From the NCBI RefSeq assembly GCF_004352845.1, contig NZ_SJRX01000003.1, positions 310,001 to 374,000 on the forward strand: a stretch of DNA of 64,000 bases. Direction: 5' to 3'. The position numbers were made by a program, and so were the translations under genes. Position 1 is the first letter of the stretch, and every line of letters starts with the position of its first letter. Of this stretch, positions 18,060 through 26,429 are shown one piece after another. The notes under the pieces were generated by a model that ran no database searches, had not been told where the DNA came from, and saw only the letters and a list, made by a program, of their open reading frames with translations. The stretch comes from Luteimonas terricola. Its GTDB lineage: Bacteria; Pseudomonadota; Gammaproteobacteria; Xanthomonadales; Xanthomonadaceae.

Positions 18060-19454
18060 ATGCGATTCGCAGCACTGCTCTTCAGCCTGCTGCTTGCACT
18101 GCCGGCCTTCGTGGCCGCACGCGAGCCAGCACCGCCTTCACCACCGCTGGCCGTACCGGGCCTTGCGGAGGCCCACCTCACGCCCGGGCACTGGATCGCC
18201 GCGCTCACCGAGCCGGACCGGGTAGTCCTCACGCCCGCGCAGATCGCCACGCAGAACGCGCGCATGCGGACCGGGGACGCGTCGATCCACGACCTCGCGG
18301 CGCTGCCGGCTACGATCGATGGCGCCCTGGTGCGCGGCTGGGTCGAAGCACTGTCCGAACTCCCCGACCGCGAGCGCTTCGACGTGCACGGCAAGCCGGT
18401 CACCCGGGGCGACCTGCAGCGCATCCAGGCCAACGTGGCGCTGGACGCCGTCCCCGACAGCCAACCGGCGCGCCACGGCATGGTCGTGCGCCGCGCCGCA
18501 TTGCGCACCTTCCCCACCCGCCTGCGCGTGTTCCACTCCGCCGGCGACACCGACATCGACCGCTTCCAGGAAAGCGCGCTGTTCCCGGGCGATCCGGTGG
18601 TCGTCGTCCACGAAAGCCGCGACGGCCAGTGGTACTTCGTCGTCAGCCAGCGCTATGCCGCTTGGATCGAGAAGCAGTACGTCGCCGAGGGCGACCGGGA
18701 CGCGATCCACGAATGGGGCCGGCGCGCGCCGTTCCTTGTGGTCACGGGTGCCACCGCGCACACCGCGCACACGCCCGAAAACCCCGGCGTTTCCGACGTG
18801 CAGCTGGAAATGGGCGTGCGCGTGCCGGTGCTGGCCGACTGGCCGCCGATGGACCAGGTCAACGGCCAGCTTCCGGCCGCGGCCCATGTGATCGAGCTGC
18901 CGGTGCGCGGCGAGGACGGGACGCTGTCGTTCGAGCCGGCCCTGCTGCCGCGCTCGGCCGACGTCGCCAGCGACTACCTGCCGCTGACCGAAGCCAACAT
19001 CATCCGCCAGGCCTTCAAGTTCCTCGGCGAACGCTACGGCTGGGGGCATTCGTACAACGCCCGCGACTGCAGCGGCTTCGCTTCCGAGATCTACCGCAGC
19101 TTCAACGTGCTGATCCCGCGCAATACCAGCGCGCAGTCGATCAGCCCCGCGCTCAACCGCCTGCCCTTCAGCGCCGACGACAGCCACGCGGCCCGCGTCG
19201 AAGCGCTGCGCGAGGCGCGCCCGGGCGACCTGGTCTACATCCCCGGCCACGTGATGATGGTGATCGGCCACGTCGACGGCGACATCTTCGCCATCCACGA
19301 CACCAGCGGCATGAGCTGGCAGCCCGAGGGTGCCGACGAGCTCGTGCGCCTGCATCTCAACGGCGTGGTGGTGACGCCGATCCTGCCGATGATGTCGAAC
19401 GCGACCACGCCCACGGTCGACCGCATCACCAGCATCCAGCGCATCCGCCCCTGA
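18060..19454 (+). CDS. Exported NlpC/P60 peptidase with SH3-type domains (YkfC-like)
   Basis: The 464-residue protein has a signal peptide (RFAALLFSLLLALPAFVAA). A bacterial-SH3-like region lies at about 130-310 (MVVRRAALRTFPT, then WYFVVSQRYAAWIEKQYV), and an NlpC/P60 domain at about 325-450. The catalytic Cys is in ARDCSGFAS, with His in IPGHVMMVIG and the third polar residue in FAIHDTSGM. The order resembles YkfC, which cuts gamma-D-Glu-diamino acid bonds of peptidoglycan peptides and releases L-Ala-D-Glu. The next gene encodes the matching dipeptide epimerase, 17 bases on. The ATG at 18060 has AAGGGGAC upstream; earlier in-frame ATGs lack it and precede the signal peptide. Confidence 0.9.
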   Translation: MRFAALLFSLLLALPAFVAAREPAPPSPPLAVPGLAEAHLTPGHWIAALTEPDRVVLTPAQIATQNARMRTGDASIHDLAALPATIDGALVRGWVEALSELPDRERFDVHGKPVTRGDLQRIQANVALDAVPDSQPARHGMVVRRAALRTFPTRLRVFHSAGDTDIDRFQESALFPGDPVVVVHESRDGQWYFVVSQRYAAWIEKQYVAEGDRDAIHEWGRRAPFLVVTGATAHTAHTPENPGVSDVQLEMGVRVPVLADWPPMDQVNGQLPAAAHVIELPVRGEDGTLSFEPALLPRSADVASDYLPLTEANIIRQAFKFLGERYGWGHSYNARDCSGFASEIYRSFNVLIPRNTSAQSISPALNRLPFSADDSHAARVEALREARPGDLVYIPGHVMMVIGHVDGDIFAIHDTSGMSWQPEGADELVRLHLNGVVVTPILPMMSNATTPTVDRITSIQRIRP

Positions 19455-19470
19455 GCGAGCCCACACGCCA

Positions 19471-20574
19471 ATGAAAATCACCGACATCCGGCTGGGCATG
19501 CTGCGGGTCCCGCTGAAGACGCCCTTCAAGACCGCGCTGCGCACCGTCGACACCGTCGAGGACATCGTTGTGATGATCGACACCGACGACGGCCGCACCG
19601 GCTACGGCGAGGCCGCGCCCACCGCGGTCATCACCGGCGACACCCACGGTTCGATCATCGAGGCCATCAACAAGGTCATCGGCCCGCGCCTGATCGGCCG
19701 CGACATCGCCGACCTCAATCGCAACGTGCAGCTCGTGCAGACCGCCATGGAGCGCAACACCAGCGCCAAGGCCGCGGTGGAGATCGCGCTGTACGACCTC
19801 TGGGCGCAGCTCTACGGCGCCCCGCTCTACCGCATGCTCGGCGGCGGCGGCGACCCGGTGGTCACCACCGACCTCACCATCAGCGTCGACTACATCGACA
19901 AGATGGTGGCCGACTCGCTGGCCGCGGTGGAGCGCGGCTTCGAATCGCTGAAGATCAAGGTCGGCAAGGACATCGGCCTCGACATCGAGCGCGTCAAGGC
20001 GATCCACGCGGCCGTCGACGGCCGCGCCCTGCTGCGCCTGGACGCCAACCAGGGCTGGACGCCGAAGCAGGCCGTCTCCGCCATCCACGCGCTGGAAGAC
20101 GCCGGCGTGCACCTGGAACTGCTGGAACAGCCGGTGCCCGCGCGCGACATCGACGGCCTCAAATACGTCACCGAGCGCGTGCACACGCCGGTGATGGCGG
20201 ACGAAAGCGTGTTCGGCCCGGCCGAGGTGATCGACCTGATCCAGCGCCGGGCCGCCGACATCATCAACATCAAGCTGATGAAGACCGGCGGCATCTCCAA
20301 CGCCGTGCGCATCGCCGACATCGCCGCCGTGCACGGCGTGGACTGCATGATCGGCTGCATGATCGAGTCCGCGATCAGCGTCGCAGCCGCCGTGCACCTG
20401 GCGGTGGCCAAGGCCGGCATCATCACCAAGGTCGACCTCGACGGTCCCTCGCTGTGCACCTTCGATCCCGTGGATGGCGGCGTGGAGTTCAACGAGTCCG
20501 AGATCGCCATCACCGATGCGCCGGGCCTGGGCATCCGCTCGGTGCGCGGGCTCGAGCCGCTGGCAAGGGCCTGA
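19471..20574 (+). CDS. Dipeptide epimerase (L-Ala-D/L-Glu epimerase type)
   Basis: Enolase-superfamily enzyme of the muconate-lactonising subgroup. Seen are the catalytic Lys pair region LKIKVGKD, metal ligands in RLDANQGW, ELLEQPV and MADES, the opposite Lys in NIKLMKTGG, and the substrate-recognition blocks CMIES and DLDGP that mark L-Ala-D/L-Glu-type dipeptide epimerases (YcjG/YkfB). It interconverts the stereochemistry of the C-terminal residue so that peptidases can split the product. The context next to an NlpC/P60 gene supports use of murein-derived dipeptides. The exact dipeptide preference cannot be read. Length 367 is typical. Confidence 0.92.
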   Translation: MKITDIRLGMLRVPLKTPFKTALRTVDTVEDIVVMIDTDDGRTGYGEAAPTAVITGDTHGSIIEAINKVIGPRLIGRDIADLNRNVQLVQTAMERNTSAKAAVEIALYDLWAQLYGAPLYRMLGGGGDPVVTTDLTISVDYIDKMVADSLAAVERGFESLKIKVGKDIGLDIERVKAIHAAVDGRALLRLDANQGWTPKQAVSAIHALEDAGVHLELLEQPVPARDIDGLKYVTERVHTPVMADESVFGPAEVIDLIQRRAADIINIKLMKTGGISNAVRIADIAAVHGVDCMIGCMIESAISVAAAVHLAVAKAGIITKVDLDGPSLCTFDPVDGGVEFNESEIAITDAPGLGIRSVRGLEPLARA

Positions 20575-20581
20575 CCGCGGC

Positions 20582-21421
20582 ATGGCTCCGCTGGCGAAGA
20601 TCCGCGGCGAGCGCGACCGGATGTCGGCGATCGAGCGCCGCATCGCCGACTTCATGGTCGAGAACGCCCACCTGCTGCGCGACTACTCTTCGCAGCAGCT
20701 GGCCAACGCGCTCGGGATCAGCCAGTCGAGCGTGGTCAAGTTCAGCCAGAAGCTAGGTTTCAAGGGCTATCCCGACCTCAAGTTCTCCATCGGTGAATCG
20801 CTGGCGCGGCGCGAGTCCGCCAACGGCGACGACGACGAGACCGCGGACGGCGAAGGCGGCGACGACCCGGGCGCGCTGCTCGCGGAGTCGCTGTGGCGGG
20901 CCAAGGGCGAAGCGGTGAACGTCACCCGCGCGCTCAACGCACACGCCGACGTCGCCGCGGTGGCCGAGGCGATCCGCGTCGCGGGCAAGGTCTACGCCAT
21001 CGGCGTCGCCCACGACGGCCTCTACGCGCGCGCAATCGCGATCAAGCTGGCGCTGATCGGGCGCACCGCCATCCACCTCTTCGACCCGGCGCTGATGGCC
21101 GTGGGCACCTCGTCCACCGCGCCCGGCGACGTGCTGCTGGTGCTCTGCGAACACGGCCACGACGCGGCCCTGTGCCACACCGCGCGCCTGTTCCGCCAGC
21201 GTGGCGGCAAGGTGGTCACCATCACCCGGCACACCGCGAACGCCCTGCGCGCGCACGCCGACATCGCCCTGCTGGTGAGCGCCCACGACCCGCGGCCACA
21301 GGTGGAGCTGTTGCTCTACCAGGCCGCACTGCAGCACCTGCTCGACCTGGTGTTCCTGCTGCTGTGCGAAGACGAGGCGCATCTGCGGATGCTGGTGGAA
21401 AATGCAGCGCCGATCGAGTGA
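20582..21421 (+). CDS. MurR/RpiR-family transcriptional regulator
   Basis: The 279-residue regulator has an N-terminal RpiR helix-turn-helix (about 1-75; RIADFMVENAHLLRDYSSQQ, then LANALGISQSSVVKFSQKLGFKGYPDLK) and a C-terminal SIS domain (about 120-250, KVYAIGVAHDGLYARAIAIK). SIS domains in this family bind phosphosugars or amino-sugar acids, for example MurNAc-6-phosphate in MurR. An acidic linker (GDDDETADGEGGDD) joins the two. It starts 7 bases after the epimerase stop and is the obvious local regulator of both divergent operons; the ligand is unknown. The start at 20582 removes a leader that overlaps the epimerase gene. Confidence 0.9.
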   Translation: MAPLAKIRGERDRMSAIERRIADFMVENAHLLRDYSSQQLANALGISQSSVVKFSQKLGFKGYPDLKFSIGESLARRESANGDDDETADGEGGDDPGALLAESLWRAKGEAVNVTRALNAHADVAAVAEAIRVAGKVYAIGVAHDGLYARAIAIKLALIGRTAIHLFDPALMAVGTSSTAPGDVLLVLCEHGHDAALCHTARLFRQRGGKVVTITRHTANALRAHADIALLVSAHDPRPQVELLLYQAALQHLLDLVFLLLCEDEAHLRMLVENAAPIE

Positions 21422-21472
21422 TGATGGCGGCATGAGCCGACATCAACGTTACGCCTGCGCAAGCCGGAGCCG

Positions 21473-22750
21473 ATGACGGTGCCGCGCATCTCCAACGCCG
21501 CGCGCGTCCTGATCGCCCTCGCGCTCGGAGCCATCGTCGGCCTCGCTCTCTCCTACAACGATCCGGCGCTCGGCGCCCGCACCGCCGACCTCGTCCAGCC
21601 CATCGGTCGCCTGTGGCTCAACGCCCTGCAGATGACCGTGGTGCCGCTGGTGGCGGCGCTGGTGGTGCTGGGCGTCAACGCCGCCACCGACGCCGCGGCC
21701 TCGGGCCGCACCGCGCGCCGGGCGATGGCCGTGTTCGCCGTGCTGCTGATCGCCTCGGGCACCTTCACTGCCTTCATGGCGCCCGGGCTGCTGTCGCTGG
21801 TGCCGCGCGACCAGGCCCTGGTCGACGGCTTCCGCCTGGCCATCGGCGCCGACGCCACCGTCATCGGCCGCGCGCCCTCGTTCGGCGAATGGATCACCAC
21901 CGTCATCCCCAGCAACGCCCTGGCCGCGGCCGCGGCGAACGCCATGCTGCCGCTGGTGGTGTTTTCGCTGTTCTTCGGCTTCGCCGCCACGCGCATCGAT
22001 GCCGAACGTCGCGCACGGCTGCTGGAGCTCGTGCAGGCCATTGCCGACACCATGATCCAGGTCGTGCGCTGGGTGCTGTGGGCGGCGCCGCTGGGCGTGT
22101 TCGCCCTGGTGCTGGCGGTGTGCGCGCGCGTGGGCCTGGCCGTGCTGGGCGCGCTGGGCTGGTACGTGCTGCTGCTGTGCACGCTCTACATCATGGTGAC
22201 CGTGATGCTCTACGGCGTCGCGCGCGTGGCCGCGAGGGAACCGGTGCGCCGCTTCATGGTCGGCATCTTCCCGGCGCAGGTGATCGCCGGCAGCACGCAG
22301 TCGTCGCTGGCCTCGCTGCCGGCGATGATCGACTGCGCGCGCACGCGCCTGGGCTACCCGCTGCACGTCACCGCGCTGGTGCTGCCGATGGCGGTGTCGC
22401 TGTTCCGCATCACCAGTCCCGTGCAGTACATCGGCGTGGTCAGCTTCATCTCGTGGATGTACGGCATCGAGCTCGGCGGCGTGCTGATCGCGACCGCCAT
22501 CGTGCTCTCGGCGCTGATCAGCATGGGTTCGGTGGGCCTGCCCGGCCAGGTCAGCTTCATGACCAACAACCTGCCGGTGACCCAGGCCATGGGGCTGCCG
22601 GTGGAGCCGCTGGGGCTGCTGCTGGCGGTGGACAATATTCCCGACATGTTCTCGACCGTCGGCAATGTCAGCGCGGACCTGACGGCGACGGCGATCGTCA
22701 ACCGGCTTGATGGCGGCGTGCCTGACGTGGGCGGCGTGCCGGAGACGTGA
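21473..22750 (+). CDS. Dicarboxylate/amino acid:cation symporter family (SLC1-like), atypical substrate site
   Basis: Inner-membrane transporter of 425 residues with about eight membrane segments and the hairpin signature STQSSLASLPAM of the DAACS/SLC1 family. Two usual motifs are changed. The NMDGT of TM7 is replaced by RITSP. The TM8 block, normally DMGRTMVNVTGD, reads DMFSTVGNVSAD, losing the Arg that binds the side-chain carboxylate of Asp or Glu. It is therefore unlikely to be a standard glutamate or aspartate carrier; a neutral amino acid or a dipeptide product of the locus is possible. GGAG precedes the ATG. It closes the plus-strand operon. Confidence 0.85.
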   Translation: MTVPRISNAARVLIALALGAIVGLALSYNDPALGARTADLVQPIGRLWLNALQMTVVPLVAALVVLGVNAATDAAASGRTARRAMAVFAVLLIASGTFTAFMAPGLLSLVPRDQALVDGFRLAIGADATVIGRAPSFGEWITTVIPSNALAAAAANAMLPLVVFSLFFGFAATRIDAERRARLLELVQAIADTMIQVVRWVLWAAPLGVFALVLAVCARVGLAVLGALGWYVLLLCTLYIMVTVMLYGVARVAAREPVRRFMVGIFPAQVIAGSTQSSLASLPAMIDCARTRLGYPLHVTALVLPMAVSLFRITSPVQYIGVVSFISWMYGIELGGVLIATAIVLSALISMGSVGLPGQVSFMTNNLPVTQAMGLPVEPLGLLLAVDNIPDMFSTVGNVSADLTATAIVNRLDGGVPDVGGVPET

Positions 22751-22780
22751 CGCGCGCCTGGCTCCGCGCCCGCACCGGCC

Positions 22781-24412
22781 TCAGTTCGACTTCGACGTAC
22801 GCATTTCCAGCACCCGCGCCGGCGGCGCGAAGGTGTCGGGCCGCGCGATCGCCCAGAAATTCTTGAACACCGCGTGCCGCTCGGGGATGCTCGACAGCAG
22901 TTCGCCCGGCTGCAGGAACTGATAGACGTTGGCCAGCGACGACACGTGCATTTCCGACACCCGGCGCACGATGTGCTCCGGGCCAAGCTCGGCCGGTGAC
23001 GACAGCCCCGCCGCGCACAACAGGTCGCGCAGCGCCAACATCGTGTTGCGGTGGTAGGAGGCGACGCGGTCGGCCTTGTCCGCCACGTCCAGGTGCTTCC
23101 AGCGCCGCGGATCCTGGGAAGCGATGCCGGTCGGACACAGGTCGTTGTGGCAGCTGCGCGCCTGGATGCAGCCCAGCGAGAACATGAAGGCGCGTCCGGC
23201 GTTGCAGAAATCGGCGCCCATGGCCAGCGTGCGCGCGATGTCGAACGCGCTGGTGATCTTGCCCGCCGCGGCCACGCGCACGCGGTCGCGCAGGTCCACG
23301 CCCACCAGCGTGTTGTGCACCAGCATCAGCGCCTCGTTCATCGGCACGCCGATGTGATTCATGAACTCCATCGGCGACGCGCCCGTCCCGCCCTCGGCGC
23401 CGTCGACCACGATGAAGTCCGGCAGGATCCCGGTCTCGCGCATGGCCTTGGCGACCGCGAACCATTCCCACGGATGGCCGATCGCCAGCTTGAAGCCCAC
23501 CGGCTTGCCGCCGGCCAGCTCGCGCAGCCCGGCCACGAACTCCAGCAGCCCGATCGGCGACCCGAAGGCCGAATGCTGCGCCGGCGACACGCAGTCCACG
23601 CCCACCGGCACCCCGCGCGCCAGCGCGATCTCCGGCGTCACCTTGGCCGCAGGCAGCAGCCCGCCGTGGCCGGGCTTCGCGCCCTGCGACAGCTTGATCT
23701 CGATCATCTTCACCTGCGGATCGGCGGCATTGGCCGCGAAGCGCTCCGGATCGAAGCGCCCGTCCGCGTCCCGGCAACCGAAGTAGCCCGAACCGATCTC
23801 CCACACCAGGTCACCACCATGCTCACGGTGATAGCTGGAGATCGAACCCTCCCCGGTGTCGTGGTAGAAACCCCCGCGCTTCGCGCCCAGGTTGAGCGCA
23901 CGGACGGCGTTGGCCGACAGCGACCCGAAGCTCATCGCCGAAATGTTGAACACGCTGGCCTCGTAGGGCGCACTGCCCTCCTCGCCCACGCGGACCCGGA
24001 AGTCATGGTCGGCCAGGTGCGTGGGCACCAGCGAATGGTTGATCCACTCGTAGTCCTTGCCGTAGACATCGTGGATCGTCCCGAACGGCACCGTGTCCTG
24101 CACCCGCTTGGCCCGCTGGTAGACCAGCGCCCGCTGCTCGCGCGAGAACGGCACCTCCTCCGTGTCGCGCTCGAGGAAGTACTGGCGGATCTCCGGCCCC
24201 ACCGACTCCAGCCCGTAACGGAAGTGGGCCAGCACCGGATACAGCTGCCGCAGCGTGCTCCTGCGCTGCATCACGTCCGCCAGCCCAAGCAGCGCCAGCG
24301 ACCCGGCGACGGCCACCAGCCACCACCAGTTCGACGACGCCGCAAGCGCCAGCACGATGCCGACGAGGGTGGCGACGATGCAGGCAAACCAGGCGAGATA
24401 GCGGTAGGTCAT
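22781..24412 (-). CDS. FMN-binding glutamate synthase family protein
   Basis: The 543-residue protein has two N-terminal membrane segments (about 5-45) followed by the FMN/Fe-S synthase domain of glutamate synthase: FNISAMSFGSLSANAVRALN, the glycine-rich KPGHGGLLPAAKV, DGAEGGTGASP, and the three-Cys Fe-S loop GCIQARSCHNDLCPTGIA. Such stand-alone, membrane-anchored versions lack the glutaminase domain. They are widespread and not well characterised, so glutamate synthesis itself should not be assumed. It converges with the symporter gene (30-base gap) and is transcribed separately from that operon. Confidence 0.88.
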   Translation of the reverse strand: MTYRYLAWFACIVATLVGIVLALAASSNWWWLVAVAGSLALLGLADVMQRRSTLRQLYPVLAHFRYGLESVGPEIRQYFLERDTEEVPFSREQRALVYQRAKRVQDTVPFGTIHDVYGKDYEWINHSLVPTHLADHDFRVRVGEEGSAPYEASVFNISAMSFGSLSANAVRALNLGAKRGGFYHDTGEGSISSYHREHGGDLVWEIGSGYFGCRDADGRFDPERFAANAADPQVKMIEIKLSQGAKPGHGGLLPAAKVTPEIALARGVPVGVDCVSPAQHSAFGSPIGLLEFVAGLRELAGGKPVGFKLAIGHPWEWFAVAKAMRETGILPDFIVVDGAEGGTGASPMEFMNHIGVPMNEALMLVHNTLVGVDLRDRVRVAAAGKITSAFDIARTLAMGADFCNAGRAFMFSLGCIQARSCHNDLCPTGIASQDPRRWKHLDVADKADRVASYHRNTMLALRDLLCAAGLSSPAELGPEHIVRRVSEMHVSSLANVYQFLQPGELLSSIPERHAVFKNFWAIARPDTFAPPARVLEMRTSKSN

Positions 24413-24548
24413 CGATCACGGCGGAAGTCGCGCGCCCCGGCGGCGCCTGGCCAATGATCACACACACGCCGCGGCGGAATGGCCGCCCCACCCGACCCAT
24501 GGCCCGCGCGCACCGCCTCTCGCATGAGAGCGGACAACTGTCCCGTTG

Positions 24549-24636
24549 TGGTGCCCGGGGTGGGAATCGAACCCACATGACCTCGCGGCCGGAAGATTTT
24601 AAGTCTCCTGCGTATACCTGGTTTCGCCACCCGGGC
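24549..24636 (-). tRNA. tRNA-Leu (TAA), downstream copy
   Basis: An 88-base class II tRNA. The acceptor GCCCGGG/CCCGGGC, the anticodon loop CTTAAAA, the long variable arm and the T loop GTTCGAT are present and CCA is encoded. Its D loop reads GGTATACGC where the other copy has GGTAGACGC, and the anticodon stem has a G-T pair, so it may be the weaker of the two. Confidence 0.9.
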
Positions 24637-24739
24637 CGGTGGTGCGGACCTGGGTCGCAGGCACGCATTCCGGTCAAACGCACGAAGCCGGCCGCAACGG
24701 CCGCGGCGCTGAGTGCGATTGCGAACGGGGGTGCAAACG

Positions 24740-24827
24740 TGGTGCCCGGGGTGGGATTCGAACCCACAGTGGCCGTATGGCCCAGGGAGTTTAAGTCCCC
24801 TGCGTCTACCGTTTCCGCCACCCGGGC
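24740..24827 (-). tRNA. tRNA-Leu (TAA), upstream copy
   Basis: An 88-base class II tRNA. Same acceptor stem as its neighbour, anticodon loop CTTAAAC (TAA), D loop GGTAGACGC, variable arm GGGCCATACGGCC, CCA encoded. It lies about 100 bases before the second copy on the same strand; the two probably share one transcript. Confidence 0.94.
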
Positions 24828-25337
24828 ATGTGTGTCGGGGCCTGCAGGCCCTGTTCGGACACTCAGGCGACGTCGCGTAAGCGCGCGCTCTTCGGCGTCC
24901 GCAGGGACTCGCTGCGGGGTTTAGAGGATGCAACATTGTCCACGGTGCTACCAGGCCGCCCCCGCGGCAAGCAACGCTGGCCCAGTCCCATCTCCAGCAC
25001 CTAATCCATCATGCCATCCGCCGCACTCAGAGGAACGCGTGAAGGCAACGGCAAGATACTCTTCTTACAGACCTGCTGCACCGCAGCAAGCATAGAGGCT
25101 CGTGATAACCCCTTGCCACCGATACCCGCATCAAGGGCGACCGCAACAAGCTTGTGGCGGCCGGGATGCAGGGCATGTTCACCATGCCCGACCGCAGCAT
25201 GAACGAGCCAGCGCGCCATCGAGGCCCTGGAGGTCAGTCGCGCAAGCTTGGCCGACAGCAACGCGAGCTGCTGCACAGCTTGCGCCTGTACCGCACGAAG
25301 CAGAACATCGCCGCCGAAAGCGAGCAGTAGCCCCCGC
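24828..25337. other. Gene-poor stretch with a decayed coding remnant
   Basis: No intact gene is recognised in these 510 bases. The plus frame 25109-25330 is open to a TAG and reads IKGDRNKLVAAGM near its start, which weakly resembles the end of a receiver domain (KGDR...AAGM). Halfway along, the plausible sequence continues in another frame (RAIEALEVSRASLADSNA), then returns (ELLHSLRLYRTKQ). This suggests a frameshifted remnant of an unidentified gene. The antisense open frame from the epimerase side looks like a shadow. Confidence 0.35.
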
Positions 25338-26342
25338 TCAGTGGTACTCCCGGTACCAGCGCACGAAGTTCGCCACGCCCTCCTCCACCCCCACCGTCGG
25401 CCGGTAGCCCACGTCCGCCACCAGCGCCGACACGTCGGCCTCGGTATCGGGCACGTCGCCAGCCTGCAAAGGCAGCAGCTCCACCACCGCCTTCTTGCCC
25501 AGGCACTGCTCCAACACTTCGATGTAGCGCAGCAGCTCCACCGGCTGCTCGTTGCCGATGTTGTAGATCCGGTACGGCGCCACGCCGCTGAAGCCCGGAT
25601 CGGGCGACTCGCCCTTCCACGCCGGATCCGCCGCCGGCACGCGATCGAGCGCACGCACCACGCCTTCAACGATGTCGTCGACATAGGTGAAGCTGCGGCG
25701 GTGGTGGCCGTGGTTGAAGACCTTGATCGGCTCGCCGGCCAGGATCGCCTTCGTGAACAGGAACAGCGCCATGTCCGGCCGGCCCCAGGGCCCGTACACG
25801 GTGAAGAAGCGCAGACCCGTGCACGGGATGCCATAGAGGTGCGCATAGCTGTGCGCCATCATCTCGTTGGCCTTTTTCGTGGCCGCATACAGTGTCAGCG
25901 GATGCTCGGTGCCCTGGTGCTCGTTGAACGGCATCGCCAGGTTGGCCCCGTACACCGAACTCGTCGACGCGAACACCAGGTGCTGCACGCCGTGGTGGCG
26001 GCAACCTTCCAGGATGTGGAGCGTGCCGGTGACGTTGCTCGACACATAGACGTGCGGGTTCTCCGCCGCGTAGCGCACGCCCGCCTGCGCCGCCAGGTGC
26101 ACCACCCGGTCGGGCCGGTGCTTCGCGAAGACCTCTTCCACCGCCGCGCGGTCGGACAGGTCGCCCTGCACGTGCATGTAGCGCGGATGGTCCATGAAGC
26201 GCGCCAGCCGCGCCTTCTTCAGGTTGACGTCGTAGTAGTCGTTGAGGCTGTCGAAGCCGATCACCTCGTCCCCGCGCGCCAGCAGCTTGAGTGCGACATG
26301 GCTGCCGATGAAGCCAGCGGTGCCGGTGACGAGGACTTTCAT
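25338..26342 (-). CDS. UDP-glucuronate 4-epimerase-like NAD-dependent epimerase
   Basis: Extended SDR of 334 residues: the NAD motif [12 protein letters not shown] at the N-terminus, [42 protein letters not shown] and the catalytic YAATKKANE. The NDYYD and AGVRYS/A-type blocks are typical of UDP-glucuronate 4-epimerases (CapI/LspL group), which supply UDP-galacturonate for capsule or LPS. The ATG at 26342 has GGAG at a good distance; a TTG six bases upstream is also in frame. It stands alone, not in a polysaccharide cluster. It is divergent from ligD. Confidence 0.9.
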   Translation of the reverse strand: MKVLVTGTAGFIGSHVALKLLARGDEVIGFDSLNDYYDVNLKKARLARFMDHPRYMHVQGDLSDRAAVEEVFAKHRPDRVVHLAAQAGVRYAAENPHVYVSSNVTGTLHILEGCRHHGVQHLVFASTSSVYGANLAMPFNEHQGTEHPLTLYAATKKANEMMAHSYAHLYGIPCTGLRFFTVYGPWGRPDMALFLFTKAILAGEPIKVFNHGHHRRSFTYVDDIVEGVVRALDRVPAADPAWKGESPDPGFSGVAPYRIYNIGNEQPVELLRYIEVLEQCLGKKAVVELLPLQAGDVPDTEADVSALVADVGYRPTVGVEEGVANFVRWYREYH

Positions 26343-26429
26343 GCGCAAGACTCCGGGGTAAAGCGAAATGATACCGCGCGTACCCCTCGATCACGGCCGC
26401 ACCACGGCGGCCGCGACAAGGTGGCGCGC

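Noticed and set aside
25001..25846. Minus-strand open frame running from the gene-poor stretch into the epimerase gene
   Set aside because: Most of it is antisense to the epimerase in another frame; the C-terminal part has no family resemblance.
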